A stretch of DNA of 64,000 nt from NCBI GenBank assembly GCA_019925095.2, contig CM034398.1:1560001-1624000 (forward strand), written 5' to 3'. Below the pieces are notes generated by a model. The model saw only the letters and a program-made list of their open reading frames with translations. It was not told the origin of the DNA and did not search any database. Positions 44,977-56,399 of the stretch are shown here, in pieces. Origin of the DNA: Dendrolimus kikuchii. Lineage: Eukaryota > Arthropoda > Insecta > Lepidoptera > Lasiocampidae. The translations under genes and the position numbers were made by a program. Within the stretch, counting starts at the first letter, position 1. Each line of letters starts with the position of its first letter.

Positions 44977-45238
44977 ATCCGTGCAGGAACTGTCGTAAGA
45001 GGCGACTTAACAACCCACAGCCAGGTGGTTGGGCATTTGCCCGACTGGATGGCTACCACCCCTGGCCTGAAGTATGTCGCCATAACAACCTTGAGTTGTG
45101 TTCCGGCATTAGTGACCAGGTTCCAGTCTCCCTTAAGAGAGCAGCAGCGCATTACTGTTGCAAATGTTCATAGGCGATGGTAACCGCTCTCCATCAAGTG
45201 GGCCGTCTGCCTGTCTGCTGATCTCTTGCAATAAAAAA
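44977..45238 (+). mobile_element. SZ copy with 5' internal deletion
   Basis: ATCCGTGCAGGAACTGTCGT shows loss of ~50 bp after GGAAC. The rest is complete. Another gap (CATTACTGTTGC) removes ~17 bp. Confidence 0.82.
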
Positions 45239-45628
45239 AATAGATGAAAATGATTGAAATCATAAATGTTGTAGATAATCACAAAGTAAGCGTAAGGGAG
45301 AATATGGTGGGCGTAAGGTGAATAAAGATCAATACAAGCATCACGTTGACGGAGGCAGCTGTCACTAGACTTGACAAGGGCACGACCCCTTGATTGCGTG
45401 GGGAACACGGAAATGAGCACGAGATTGATATACAACATTTTAGAGGCGATGTCGACTCAAGTTCAAATTTGTTTATAACTGATCATACAGGCAAGTCATA
45501 ACCAAAGATGATTAAGAAGAAATTTAGATCCGTCATCACTTAACCATAAACTTTTACTAAAACCGTTAGATTTGTCAAGAAATAAAAGACTTCGATATTA
45601 TTCACATTTTGACATTAAACTACTGTAA
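45239..45628. other. Unassigned intron 1 DNA
   Basis: Nothing recognised. Confidence 0.35.
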
Positions 45629-45826
45629 TCTTAATATATATAGATTACGTGTCACGTTGTTTGTCCGCGATGGACTCCTAAACTACTTGACCGATTTTTT
45701 AATCAAATTTGCACACCGTGTGTGCAGTTTGATCCGACTTGAAAGATAGGATAGCTTACATTTGGATCCGGTAGGTGGCGCTGGAATCGTTCCTCAGGGC
45801 AGAACAACGTCTGCTGGGACAGCTAG
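45629..45826 (+). mobile_element. HelA Helitron, 198 bp
   Basis: A|TCTTAATATATATAGATTA...ACAGCTAG|T, with GCAGAACAACGTCTGC before the end. A minimal version with one module start. Confidence 0.8.
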
Positions 45827-46057
45827 TAATTTATATTTCCAAAAATATTTGAGATAAAAAAGAATCCACATCGTCAAGGGTGCTGAGAATAAATTGACCA
45901 AAGAAAGCATATCTTAGAGTCTTAGACAGTAGACTGCACAAAGTAGAGAAGGGAAATTGTATCTATTTCATAAAGAAGCGATGGATCTGGTAAAAAAAAA
46001 ATACTGACTACAATAAAGCAAAAACTACACTAAACGTGACCATATTTTCATTTTTTA

Positions 46058-46680
46058 CTAGCTGTACCCGGCAGACGTTGTCCTGCCTTTAAAAAAATAA
46101 AAATCTAGAAACCCGACTCCAGCGCCATCTGCCGGAACCAAATGTTAATCTAAACTTTTCTCAAATCCACTTGAACAAACAAAAAATTTCATCAAAATCC
46201 GGCCCACTGTTTAGGAGTAAAGCGGCACCACCTACTGGGTCCAATCGTTAATTTAAACCATTCCGGGACAAATTTGAACACATACAACAACAAAAAAAAA
46301 ACACCTAAATCCTGGTACCCGATTGCAGCGCCATCTACCTGGTTCAAATTTGAATCTAAATCATCCCAGTAGAAAATTATTAAAATACTAATATCGCTAT
46401 TAAAAAATAGTGGTTAGAGGTAGAAGGGTGAAAATTTAGGGTTGTATGTATTTTTTAATGCCGAATCATAAAAATAAATCAAAATAAAAAAAAATGTCAA
46501 ATAAATAAATAAAAAATTTTTGGGGTGGACACCCCAAAAAAATCACTTAGATATTTGAAAAATAGATAGTAGCCAATTCTCAGACTTATTGAATATGCAT
46601 AAAAAATTTCATTAAAATCGGTCAAGCCGTTTCGGAGGAGTATGGGAACGAACATTGTGACACGAGAATTTTATATATAT
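46058..46680 (-). mobile_element. HelA-related Helitron, about 620 bp
   Basis: CTAG at 46058-46061, hairpin GGCAGACGTTGTCCTGCC next to it, and three degenerate GCGCCA(T/C)CT module starts. The 5' end lies in TATATATATTATTA. Confidence 0.75.
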
Positions 46681-46739
46681 TATTATTATATGCCGATCGG
46701 TTTGGATCCATTGCAAGAGACTTCACGTAATTTCAATAT

Positions 46740-47040
46740 AGTTATGCTCCTGTTAGGATAAGTATCTCCATATAACGAGCCTGTGCGTCCCTAAACAATC
46801 ACTTCAGCCTGTTGGCTTAGCTCATTCAGCCTTTTACGGCTAATTCTCAATATAGAGTCAATCCCCCGCAGCGGTCGAGCCGAGGTCGAACCTCACAGGA
46901 GGTGCCTCCTCGAGCGCGCTGCTTCCGGGCTGAACGCCTCCGCTCCCACAGAGTCGGGAAGCCCCCAAAGTCCGGTACCGCTGAAACAGCCATCTGCGGC
47001 TATTCAACCGAGTCCAGCTCCAAAAAAAAAAAAAAAACGA
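46740..47040 (+). other. GC-rich stretch ending in an A15 run
   Basis: 46860-47020 is GC-rich and ends CGAGTCCAGCTCC followed by 15-16 A, suggesting a retroposed tail. I do not recognise the sequence. Confidence 0.4.
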
Positions 47041-47402
47041 TCAGTCAGTGCAATAAATGTCTTATAACCTAACGCACGCGTATTCATTCATAACAGCTCC
47101 ATTGAAACCAAAATGCTATGATCATCATAGCCCTACGCGGTTGTAATTAAACACCCTCCCCCCTATATTTATGTAAGTGCAGGGGATGTTTTGCACCAAT
47201 TAGTGGCACCAAGGGGCGTTTTATCAGAAGAACGGTGCAATATTTGAACGCGACATAAATTCCCAGTAATGTTCTGGCAATTACACCAGTTAAGCGTCCG
47301 TTTTTGTTTGCATTACTGCTGATCTTGTTGATGTTTTTAAATGATACGATTTGATTGCTAACAAGGAATGTGAGAGTGCGTGATGCAATTTGCTCTTTCA
47401 AA

Positions 47403-47558
47403 AACAACCCACAGCCAGTTGGTAGGGTATTCGCCCGACCCCTGGTCTAGAGTTCTAGAGTATGTCGCCATAACAACGTTGAGTTGTGTTCCGGCATTAG
47501 TGGCCAAGTTCTAGTCTCCCTTAAGAGTGCAGCGGCGCATTTGTAGCACGTTTAGTGC
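47403..47558 (+). mobile_element. SZ fragment (middle part)
   Basis: AACAACCCACAGCCAGTTGG to GCATTTGTAGCACG, both ends missing. Confidence 0.75.
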
Positions 47559-47707
47559 TTTTTTTTAACCACTACGAATTCTAGTTCCGTACTCTTTTTT
47601 ACAATTTAATTTAGGAAAAAGTTTAGAAATTATACAAGCTTATTTGTTATTGCGTGTGACATTTATTGAATGTATGTTTGTGTTGTGGTCTACCTTAAGA
47701 ATAACTT

Positions 47708-47928
47708 ATTTTTTTTATTTCAGGAGATCAGCAGAAAGGCAGACGGCCCACTTGATGGAAAACGGTTACCATCGCCTATGGACATTCGCACCACCAAAGT
47801 TGCTACAAATGCGCTGCTGCTCTCTTAAGGGAGACTGGAACCTGGTCACTAATTCCGTAACACAACTCAAGGTTGTTATGGCGACATACTTTAGACCAGG
47901 GGTGGCAGCCATCCAGTCCATCCAGTAA
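47708..47928 (-). mobile_element. SZ copy, truncated
   Basis: T-run end present; stops at GGCAGCCATCCAGTCC. Faces the next fragment, forming an inverted pair 97 bp apart. Confidence 0.82.
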
Positions 47929-48025
47929 TTTTAATACTAAACTTGTATTAATGTAGAGTGTATCTGTTACATGCTGGTGTTGTCAGGAAGTGCATGTGCA
48001 GTGTGTGCCTTATGTCTATACCTAG

Positions 48026-48122
48026 AACCTTTAGTGTTGCAAATGTCCATAGGCGATGGTAACCGCTTTCCATCAAGTGGGTCGCCTGCCTGTTAGCTGA
48101 ACTCATGCAATAAAAAATTAAG
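48026..48122 (+). mobile_element. SZ 3' fragment
   Basis: ACCTTTAGTGTTGCAAATGT to GAACTCATGCAATAAAAAATT. Confidence 0.8.
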
Positions 48123-48837
48123 GGCAAAACGGAATTTCAGGTAATATCTACGAGTATTAGAAGCTGACCGATGTCACCAATACCCCAGCGTTAAATTTCA
48201 ATTTCCTTAGGGAGTGGTCGGAAAACTTATTAGCCAAAGACCCAAATATGAACGTTACAACAATTTAAAAAAAAATGCGAAAGTTTCTCCTTGGAAAGTT
48301 TCAGTAAGTCAGGTTTGTATTTTTTTTTTCTCCCTCTCTCCGGGGTTATGAGATTGCAGGGTTTATTATCTTTTGGGGTTGTATTTTACTTCTTTATTTT
48401 TATTTTTATTTCTTTCGATCTGTATCTTTTGATCTTTATCTTTTTTGCTCTTTTATTTTATTATCTTTTCCTTTATTGTCAAAATGATTCGCAATGCTCT
48501 TAATTATATTACAATTTACTATATCTAATATTTTACAATTTTGTTCCTGCTAACCTAACTTGTTTTATACATAAATGGTTTTTTCTAAAAATTTTTTTGT
48601 TACATATCTACTCACAGGTTTGTATGTTGTTGTTTTTAATTTTAGTCATGATTGCAAGTTCTCATCAACAAGATTATTGCGCCTTCCGTGGATATTTGTG
48701 CTAGGATCGCACTTAAGGAGCCAAAGAGCCACATGCGACTCTGGAGCCGCACTTTGCCGACCACTGACCTTAGGAGACATACCTTTCCCTACTTTGTTCT
48801 TAAGTTTCGAAGAAGAGTCGTAAATTTACTGCACTTT
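48123..48837. other. T-rich intron 1 DNA
   Basis: Strongly T-rich around 48390-48480. Short frames, no domain. Confidence 0.4.
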
Positions 48838-49072
48838 TGCCAGGTGGTAGGGTATTTGCCCGACTGGGATGGCTACCACCCCTGTTCTAAAGTATGTCGC
48901 CATAACAACCTTGCGTTGTGTTCCGGCATTAGTGACCAGGTTCCAGTTTCCCTTAAGAGAGCTGCAGCGCATTAGTAGCACCTTTGGTGTTGCAAATGTC
49001 CATAGGCGATGGTAACCGCTTTCCATCAAGTGGGCCATCTGCCTGTCTGTTGAACTCCTGCAATAAAAAAAA
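48838..49072 (+). mobile_element. SZ copy, 5'-truncated
   Basis: TTGCCAGGTGGTAGGG to CTCCTGCAATAAAAAAAA; ends 117 bp from the fascin first-exon donor. Confidence 0.85.
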
Positions 49073-49188
49073 CCACCCACCGCAGCATATTCATCACCGT
49101 GACAAGCAGCTGCTGCTGCTTCTGCTGCTTTCTCATTCGTAAGAACTAGCTAGGAGTTACTGAGGATAGTAAAGGAGTAGATACTCAC

Positions 49189-49417
49189 ATTCATTAGCGT
49201 TTCCGCTGACAGGTTCCAGGGTCCATATTTGTTTCTTCTTGAGACTGGTGCCGTTGGCGTTGATCTTGAAGCCGAAGGTCTCAGCTGTGAGGTATCGGTA
49301 CTTGGAGTTGATCAGGCCGATGGTCCACCAACCCCTCTGCTGGTTTTGGGTGAGGATATCCCCAGCACCGTTGTGATCGCCGTTGCTGTGTCCGTTTAAG
49401 CCGTTCATGGTTATGAC
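49189..49417 (-). CDS. sn: Fascin (singed), first coding exon, residues 1-73 plus 9 nt of 5' UTR
   Basis: Fascin packs actin filaments into tight parallel bundles in bristles, filopodia and nurse cells. The ATG is at 49408-49406. Translation gives [17 protein letters not shown], then a conserved block including [26 protein letters not shown] and [12 protein letters not shown], which I recognise as the start of fascin beta-trefoil 1. Ser55, just before LKKKQ, aligns with human Ser39, the PKC-regulated residue at the actin-binding surface. The exon ends at 49189 before a GTGAGT donor, leaving one base (T) of codon 74. A pyrimidine-rich acceptor (TTTTCCCAG) ends at 49418, so nine UTR bases (GTCATAACC) precede the ATG and an upstream non-coding exon must exist. 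A run of CTG-type triplets lies about 60 bp inside intron 1 (49107-49130). Confidence 0.95.
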
Positions 49418-49456
49418 CTGGGAAAAGATTGGATGGTGTTAATTATCTATATATTA

Positions 49457-49690
49457 CAGCCAGGTGGTAGGGCATTTGCCGGACTGGATGGCTACCACCC
49501 CTGGTCTAGAGTATGCCTTCATAACAACCTTGATTTGTGTTCCGGCATTAGTGACCAGGTTCCAGTCTCCCTTAAGAGAGCAGCAGCGCATTTGTAGCAC
49601 TTTGGTGTTGCAAATGTCCATAGACGATGGTAACCACTTCCCAACAAGTGGGCCGTCTGCCTGTCTGCTAAACTCTTGCAATAAATATAT
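49457..49690 (+). mobile_element. SZ copy 40 bp upstream of the first coding exon
   Basis: CAGCCAGGTGGTAGGGCATT to AACTCTTGCAATAAATAT. It lies just beyond the acceptor region of the fascin coding exon, in the intron that separates it from the 5' UTR exon. Confidence 0.85.
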
Positions 49691-50325
49691 ATATAAATCA
49701 ATTTCTGTTCGTTAGTCTCACTAAAACTCCAGAACGGCCTCTGTGGTTGAGCGGGCTAAGCCTTTGCCGGCCTACCTCACTGCAACGGAGAAGTTCGATT
49801 CCTGGTATAGTAAATTTCGGAAACGTATTTTCTCCGTTATTTACTATGGTCTGGGAGTCTAGGATCGGCCCCAGAGTTGTCCGTTGTATATTACCCATAA
49901 CACAAGCGTAACTTGCTTAATTTGGGGATAATACAACACGTGTGTTTGTCTGCCGATTACTAAAAAAAAAAAAAAGAACGGCTGGACTGATTTGGCTAAT
50001 TTTGGTTTTGAATTATTTGTTGAAGTCCAGGGAAGGTTTAAAAGGTGAGTAAATTTGAAAAAATGCTTGTAATATAGTAAAAACAACAACTTCGCTTTCC
50101 CTTAGAAACTATTCTTATCTGTCAAACATTTGATGTTCGTCCCGTCGTTTAGAAATCGATTAAATTTAAAAGTCGTTCAGAAATCAAATTAAATTTAAAA
50201 CTGAAGTTATTTTTTCATTTTTTTGGCTTTGAATGTCAAACGTTTGATATTCGTCCCGTCGTTCAGAAATCAACGTTTTTTATTTATTGATTCTGTGGCG
50301 GTACGAAGTGTCCCGAGTCAGCTAG
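49683..50325 (+). mobile_element. HelC Helitron split by a tS SINE
   Basis: TATATATATAAATCAATTTC, TGTTCGTTAGTCTCACTAAA, then after the SINE GGCTGGACTGATTTGGC, ending GAGTCAGCTAG before T. Confidence 0.75.
49739..49974 (+). mobile_element. tS tRNA-derived SINE nested in HelC
   Basis: An 8-bp target duplication AGAACGGC lies at 49731-49738 and 49975-49982. A-box intact; part of the anticodon-to-B-box region is deleted (AACGGAGAAGTTCGATTCC). Confidence 0.92.
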
Positions 50326-50458
50326 TTCATTTATAAAAAAATATTTTTATCATATGTCTAGTAAGCGTTTTGGGCTGTTGTTATTATAATAAGAGCTATA
50401 TATTACAGAAGATAATGTAAGATTTAAATTATAATTTAAAAGTAGTTTTAAATTTATT

Positions 50459-50560
50459 TATTAAAGAGGCAAGTGAGGTGTGTAAGAATAAGCCTAAATG
50501 GCACTCTGTTGTTCGTGCCTACCCCGCAAGGGAACTGGCGTGAAGTTATGTATGTGTATG
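50459..50560 (+). mobile_element. RL1 LINE copy 13, 102 bp
   Basis: A 12-bp target duplication TTTAAATTTATT lies at 50447-50458 and 50561-50572. The shortest copy: only EASEVCKNKPKW to ARELA-stop and the tail. Confidence 0.93.
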
Positions 50561-50739
50561 TTTAAATTTATTGTAGTCAAGTTTAAAGTTCAGTTTATAA
50601 ACACCTTGGAAACCTAAATCTATATAAATTGTTAACATTTAGATCACTTGTAATTTAAAACACGTCTGTTAATACAGATATTACCTGCGTGTTGAAGGCG
50701 TAAGAGTTTATAATGGTATGTACCAATAATAACGAAAAC

Positions 50740-50988
50740 GATATACAATGCAAAAGTGGATGGATGCAGAAGTCGTGGAAGGCCACGACACACCTTCCAT
50801 GATCAAATTGATCGTGTACTAGCGGAGGGTGATGTCAGGAGCCTTAAGAACAGACGAGCGTGCATGACAAGAGCTATGAATGTCAAAGAAGCAAGTGAGG
50901 TGTGTAAGAATGGGCCTAAATGGCGCTCTGTTGTTCGTGCCTACCCCGCAAGGGAACTGGCGTGAAGTTATGTATGTATGTATGTACA
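50740..50988 (+). mobile_element. RL1 LINE copy 14
   Basis: A 9-bp duplication AACGAAAAC lies at 50731-50739 and 50989-50997. Encodes IYNAKVDGCRSRGRPR onward to ARELA-stop. Confidence 0.92.
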
Positions 50989-51355
50989 AACGAAAACAGA
51001 ATATATGACACTTAAAGAAAACTACTTTATAAACCAAGAATCACAAATAAGAAAACAACACAAAACACACACAAGATCAATCTCAAAACAGACATTAACC
51101 GTCCCACCCCACAATAACCACTACGGCAAGAACACTACAAACTACATAATACCCAGATTAATTAATCTATTGCCTACTTCACTAAGAGAATTACTTCAAA
51201 TGACAAAAATATAAAACGGGAATTAAAAAACTATTATTTAGAAAAAATTGCAGTGACAGCTTATTTGTATTAACTTTCATGACTAGTTACATGTGAATAT
51301 GGATGTACAAGTTTTTATTTTACTTCTTTTTTTTTCCATAAAATTTAAAATTGCG

Positions 51356-51900
51356 AGGGTGAATGAATGAATGAAAACACTTTATTGTTCACCAAAAATT
51401 AAAACTACGTTCTTAAAACTAAGTACAATAAATGTTGAACAAAGGGCGGCCTTATCGCTTAAAGCGATCTCTTCCAGGCAACCCCCGAAACTAAGGAAAA
51501 TAACAAGACAACAGTGGCGGGGAAGACAATAAATAATAAGAAACATTCCAAGACTAAGTAAAAAGTAAATAAATAAATAATAATATATTTTATATACTAT
51601 ACAAAAATAAGATATAACATACTATACATAGAATCAGCAGCATGTTTTAGAATTGTGAGGACCAAAGATATTTAGTAACCATCAATTTAAAAGACAATAT
51701 GGATTTAGCTTGTCTGATGTTGAGTGGCCGTGAGTTCCATAAACGGACAGCCTGTACCGTGAAAGAGTTATCAACGCAGGAAGAAGTGTGTACAGGTGTC
51801 ATTAAGGAGAGATTATTACTAGAGCGCAAATAACAGTAATGAGAAAGATGTAGGAAATCAAAACGAGGGTGTGTTGCATCACACGCAAACCTCATAGGTT
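51356..51900 (-). pseudogene. LK LINE 3' end with ORF C-terminus
   Basis: Tail (CATT)n at 51361-51374, CACTTTATTG, hairpin TATCGCTTAAAGCGATCTC, then on the minus strand at 51895-51647 LRSSNNLSLMTP, AVRLWNSRPLNIRQAKSI and a stop. Parallel to 24500-25460 without an insertion. Confidence 0.72.
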
Positions 51901-51977
51901 TAAGTGGTGCCTTATTTGTATTTATAATGTAAATTTTTAATATAGATAAATAAATTTAAAAAAAAAGGTACAATGAA

Positions 51978-52168
51978 TCCTTCCATGATCAAATTGATCG
52001 TGTACTAGCAGAAGGTGATGTCAGGAGCCTTAAGAACAGACGAGCGTGCTTGACAAGAGCTATGAATGTCAAAGAAGCAAGTGAGGTGTGTAAGAATAAG
52101 CCTGAATGGCGCTCTGCTGTTCGTGCCTGCCCCGCAGGGGAACTGGTGTGAAGTTTGTATGTATGTAT
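51978..52168 (+). mobile_element. RL1 LINE copy 15
   Basis: A 10-bp duplication GTACAATGAA lies at 51968-51977 and 52169-52178. Starts at CCTTCCATGATCAAATTG; contains GCAGGGGAACTGGTGTG near the stop, two unusual changes. Confidence 0.92.
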
Positions 52169-52437
52169 GTACAATGAAATTTCCCAGAAAGTGAATATGA
52201 ATCTTTATAACACTACCAATATAGTGCCCCATTGCTGACGAATATAGAATTTACTTAAATGCCAGATTTTAAAGAGAATAAATTTGATCAAAAATAAAGA
52301 TGGCAGAGAACAACTGATGAGGGAGTTGGGACTGAACCGTTTTGACACAGGTATTTTCATAGAATTTCTGGCAGAGCCAGCCTCAAAGAAGGCTAGTTTG
52401 TTAGCCAGCTTATTATTTACCATTTAATAGACAAGAT

Positions 52438-53076
52438 GATGTGCTTTTAGCAGGGATGGAAGGTACACCGCTGATATAGAAAGAAGAGTGAATTTGGGGA
52501 ATAGTTTAAATGGAGCGTTAGGTAAACTTCTAGGCGCTAAGAACCTCAGCCAGAAGGCCCAGCTCGCCGTACACAACGCGGTGCTGGTACCTACGCTCAC
52601 GTATGGAAGCGAGAGTTGGGTATGGAAGAAAGAGCATGAAAGTAGAGTAAACGAGGTCGAGATGCGAGCACTGCGCAAAATATGCGGAGTGACGCTCGCG
52701 GACCGCGTTCGTAATACCGAAGTAAGAAAGAGAGTTGGTCTGAAAGAGAGTGTCGGGGTGAAGGTAAGGAAAGGAATGCTCCGGTGGTTCGGGCATGTGG
52801 AAAGAATGCATGATGAAAGAATGACTAAACAGATATACAATGCAAAAGTGGATGGATGCAGAAGTCGTGGAAGGCCACGACACACCTTCCATGATCAAAT
52901 TGATCGTGTACTAGCAGAAGGTGATGTCAGGAGCCTTAAGAACAGACGAGCTTGCATGACAAGAGTTATGAATGTCAAAGAGGCAAGTGAGGTGTGTAAG
53001 AATAAGCCTAAATGGCACTCTGTTGTTCGTGCCTACCCCGCAAGGGAACTGGCGTGAAGTTATGTATGTATGTATG
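52438..53076 (+). mobile_element. RL1 LINE copy 16, longest (639 bp)
   Basis: A 13-bp target duplication TAATAGACAAGAT lies at 52425-52437 and 53077-53089. A single open frame of about 206 codons reads RDGRYTADIERRVNLGNSLN, GALGKLLGAKNLSQKAQLAV, LTYGSESWVWKKEHESRVNE and on through RWFGHVERMHDERM to ARELA-stop at 53057. This is the C-terminal part of an RTE-like reverse transcriptase, past the catalytic palm; no YxDD motif is present. Upstream of RDGRY about five more codons (CAFS) are open. Undamaged frame implies recent insertion. Confidence 0.93.
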
Positions 53077-53159
53077 TAATAGACAAGATATTGTATGTTT
53101 AGGAGATGATGGGGCTGACATGCCTTTGTGGCAAAAGTCCCAAATAAATAAAGATGAAA

Positions 53160-53440
53160 AAAAAAAATTGGATCACAGCGATTTATTTTAATAAACAAAA
53201 AAAGGACTTCTTCTAAATGACGCTTTTTAAATCTCGCAACAAGGCAATTTCGATTCGTTTACTGTACGCGTCGGCGCTGAAGCTCGGAAGGCTGGAGGTT
53301 GTCTAGGACGGGTCCGGACGCGAGGTACGAGGGCCGTGCCCTTTTAGGGTCAATACCTCCGGCCTTCGACTGTGTATTTCATTACGGATTGTTTTATTTG
53401 AAATTTTAGATGCTACGATGAAATCAGGAAGGAATTTAAT
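53160..53440. other. Unassigned DNA with a GC-rich patch
   Basis: 53260-53370 is GC-rich (GGACGGGTCCGGACGCGAGG) but I see no coding motif. It could be a distant 5' UTR or promoter piece of fascin; nothing proves it. Confidence 0.25.
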
Positions 53441-54003
53441 TTAATATTGGTTTCTATAGCCTTAGAGAGAACACAAAAATATTAAAATCTACGAACCGGC
53501 TATTATTATTGTAAATTTTAAAATGTCTCTCTATAGTTTCTCATATATTACATAGCAGCTCGCTCCAACCTCTTATACTAAATTTTGTATAACGTTTTTA
53601 TTTATTTTTTTATCTTGCTATGCTTGTAAGGAATTTGTGGAGACATATTGCAGCATAACATTTTAGCAAGTCATGTCATTATTATAACTATATTTTTTTT
53701 TTTTCCTTTTATTGTCTTGGTACAACTCCATTAATTCTTCAAAAAGTAATTCTGTACAAAACTTATAAAAAAATAATAATTTGAGATATAAATAGTATAT
53801 GAAATATAAAGAAAAACAATATTTAGCTAGACGTGTTGCTGGGGAGTTTCTTGCCGCTTCTTCTCCTTTACAGCATCAACACGTTGCGAAGCGGTGTACA
53901 TAGAATAGGAAGTAAAAATTAAATTATAACTTACATGTATGACCTTCAAAAAGTGTTCTCCAGTGGAACTTATTTTGAATAAAAGCTTTTGAATTTGAAT
54001 TTG
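53441..54003 (+). mobile_element. LJ LINE 3' end, longest copy
   Basis: CTCGCTCCAACCTC, AGACGTGTTGCTGGGGAG, AGCATCAACACGTTGCGAAG and tail (TTTGAA)n at 53990-54003. It matches 511-975 (reverse) and 1040-1378. Confidence 0.75.
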
Positions 54004-54391
54004 AATATATAAAAATCAATTGATGTTCGTTAGTCTCGCTAAAACTCGAGAACGGCTGGACTGATTTGGCTAATTTTGGTTTTCAATTATTTGTGGAAGT
54101 CCAGGGAAGGTTTAAAAGGCAATTAAATATGAAAAAATGCTAGGAATATAGTAAAAACAACAATTTCGCTTTCCCTTAGAAACTATTCCTACCTGTCAAA
54201 CGTTTGATGTTCGTCCCGTCGTTTAGAAATCAACTAAATTTAAAAGTCGTTCAGAAATCAAATTAAATTTAAAAGTGAAGTTGTTTTTTCATTTTTTTGG
54301 TTTTGAATGTCAAACGTTTGATGTTCGTCGCGTCGTTCAGAAATCAACGTTTTTTATTCATTGATTCTGAGGCGGTAAGAAATTTTCCTAG
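54004..54391 (+). mobile_element. HelC Helitron in the LJ tail
   Basis: ATATATAAAAATCAATTGAT, GTTCGTTAGTCTCGCTAAA and end TTTCCTAG before T. It follows the hexamer tail of LJ directly. Confidence 0.75.
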
Positions 54392-54626
54392 TTATTAATA
54401 ATTTGCTGTTCCAGTCTTAAAATTAAGCAAGTCTGAAGAACGTCATTACACACGATGACACCAACTGCTTTGGTACCTATATCATATTTTCCATCCACGT
54501 GACTGGCAAGATTGTCAGCAATTGTTCTACTGTTTTTTTTTCTCAACATTTACTATCTTATCTCCTAATATAGATCTCACCTAACTATTGATATATCTCT
54601 TGGATGAAGAAACAAGCATATCATTT

Positions 54627-54950
54627 TATCCGTGCAGGAACGGAGAAAGAATACAATTTCCTGCGGCCCGGCGGCCTGTCGTAAGAGGCGACTAAACAAC
54701 CCACAGCCAGGTGGTAGAGTTATTTGCTCGACTGGATGGCGACCACCCCTGGTCTAGAGTATGCCGCCATGACAACCTTGTGTTGTGTTCCGGCATTAAT
54801 GACCAGGTTCCAGTCTCCTTTAAGAGAGCAGCAGCGCATTTGTAGCACCTTTGGTGTTGCAAATGTCCATAGGCGATGGTAACCGCTTTCCACCAAGTGG
54901 GCCGTCTGCCTGTCTGCTGAACTCCTGCAATAAAAAAAAAATAAAAAAAA
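54627..54950 (+). mobile_element. SZ copy, full-length
   Basis: Both standard ends, long A-rich tail (AATAAAAAAAAAATAAAA). Confidence 0.88.
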
Positions 54951-55335
54951 ATCAAAATAACGAGTTTCAACGAAAATTGAAATGCTAAACAACCTTTCAA
55001 GATCAAGCAAAATAACCAGCACAAATTCAAAGAAAACAAATTAAATAAATACCTACAAATTCAGCCGAACAACAAACCGAAGTATCCTCAGCAAATAAAC
55101 CACGGTTCATTAAAACCATGAGAAGCGTGAAAATGGTGAGAAAACCGACCATTCGCTTCGGTTTCGGGACGAAGATCAAATCTCTGAGATGTCTTTTGTC
55201 TGACTAGACTCTACTTGGATATTGCCCCATTCGTTGGTAACTAGTGAAGCGAACATCATTGTCGATAGTTTTACAAAAACTAGAATTATGCAAAAAATAA
55301 TATTTGTATTTACATTATTTCACTATGCATCCTGC

Positions 55336-55630
55336 ATCCGTGCAGGGACGGAGAAAGAATACAATTTCCTGCGGCCGGGCGGCCTATCGTAAGAGGCGAC
55401 AAAACAACCCACAGCCAGGTGGTAGGGCATTTGACCACCCCTGGTCTAAAGTATGTCGCCATAACAACCTTGAGTTGTGTTACGGCATTAGTGATCAGGT
55501 TCCAGTCTCCCTTAAGAGAGCAGCAGCGCATTTGTAGCACCTTTCGTGTTGCAAATGTCCATAGGCGATGGTAACCGCTTTCCATCAAGTGGGTCGTCTG
55601 CCTGTCTGCTGATCTCCTGCAATAAAAAAG
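55336..55630 (+). mobile_element. SZ copy
   Basis: Lacks ~22 bp between CATTTGACC and ACCCCTGG. Both ends present. Confidence 0.87.
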
Positions 55631-55876
55631 GCAAATTATTACAAGGAAAGCCTTCACAGCCTTTGTATGAACACGTCTATGCAAAGACATCTATAATGGT
55701 CTAGAAGTGAAAGGAAAACAGACAATAATAACCATGTCACGTTTTAAGCCAGTATCAAAAGGCGACCTTGATCTTGGCAATTTGCTTTAATGCGTTACAT
55801 TAAAGCTAAGATACTTGTTATTTGTATTTGTATTATATTTGTTATTGCCGGCATAACATAAAAACGAATATAATAC

Positions 55877-56089
55877 TATAGTGGAACACTTACAAGCCAA
55901 TAGATGGCGCTGTGCAATAATTGATGTCACAAACGTTTCCCGAAACATACAAAGAATATATACAAAATTTCAACTATAACAGATGAGCCTAGGCCTGCGA
56001 GGAACAACATTAGCCTCGCTGGAAGATCTTCCTTTAAGACGGAGGAGCATTCCATCTCGCTCCTCCACCCCATCGGGGCTCACCCTGCA
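55877..56089. mobile_element. LTR-1 solo LTR, 213 bp
   Basis: Exact 4-bp flanks ATAC (55873-55876 and 56090-56093). The terminal TG has mutated to TA; the other end is GCA. Pair of 6697-6911. Confidence 0.82.
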
Positions 56090-56399
56090 ATACAATAAAG
56101 CTATTTAATTGTGTACCTAGAAAATCGTGTAGAATTCTATATAAATATTCTTTTTTTTTACGGTCTTCAAAACTGAGCACATTCAGAAACATGTTTAATA
56201 CATTAGTAATATAATATTTTGTATTCTTTAGAATGTGATCTTTTATATGAAGACACAGCTTGCCTTAATATGCTATAGATACAGCGCTAAATCATAAAAA
56301 AAACTAATACTAATCCAAGTAAGCCGGTGCGGACGCTTACATGCATGTGCCTATGCCTGCATAGGCATACATAGCCTATTTTTGAACTCATTAATAAAT

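Larger units (their letters stand above)
43016..49188 (-). other. sn: Fascin intron 1 (6,173 bp)
   Basis: The donor is GTGAGT at 49188 and the acceptor is CAG ending at 43016. The intron splits codon 74 after its first base; rejoining gives Cys74 followed by LIYLRSHL. It carries two LTR-3/SZ insertions, two HelA Helitrons, a RTE-type LINE fragment and six SZ pieces. Confidence 0.9.

Noticed and set aside
52424..52898. Antisense open frames of 122-153 codons opposite RL1 copy 16
   Set aside because: The same antisense shadows appear at every RL1 copy; the sense frame carries the recognised LINE motifs.
53260..53370. GC-rich patch as the fascin promoter or 5' UTR exon
   Set aside because: No core promoter motif or convincing donor was found; left unassigned.
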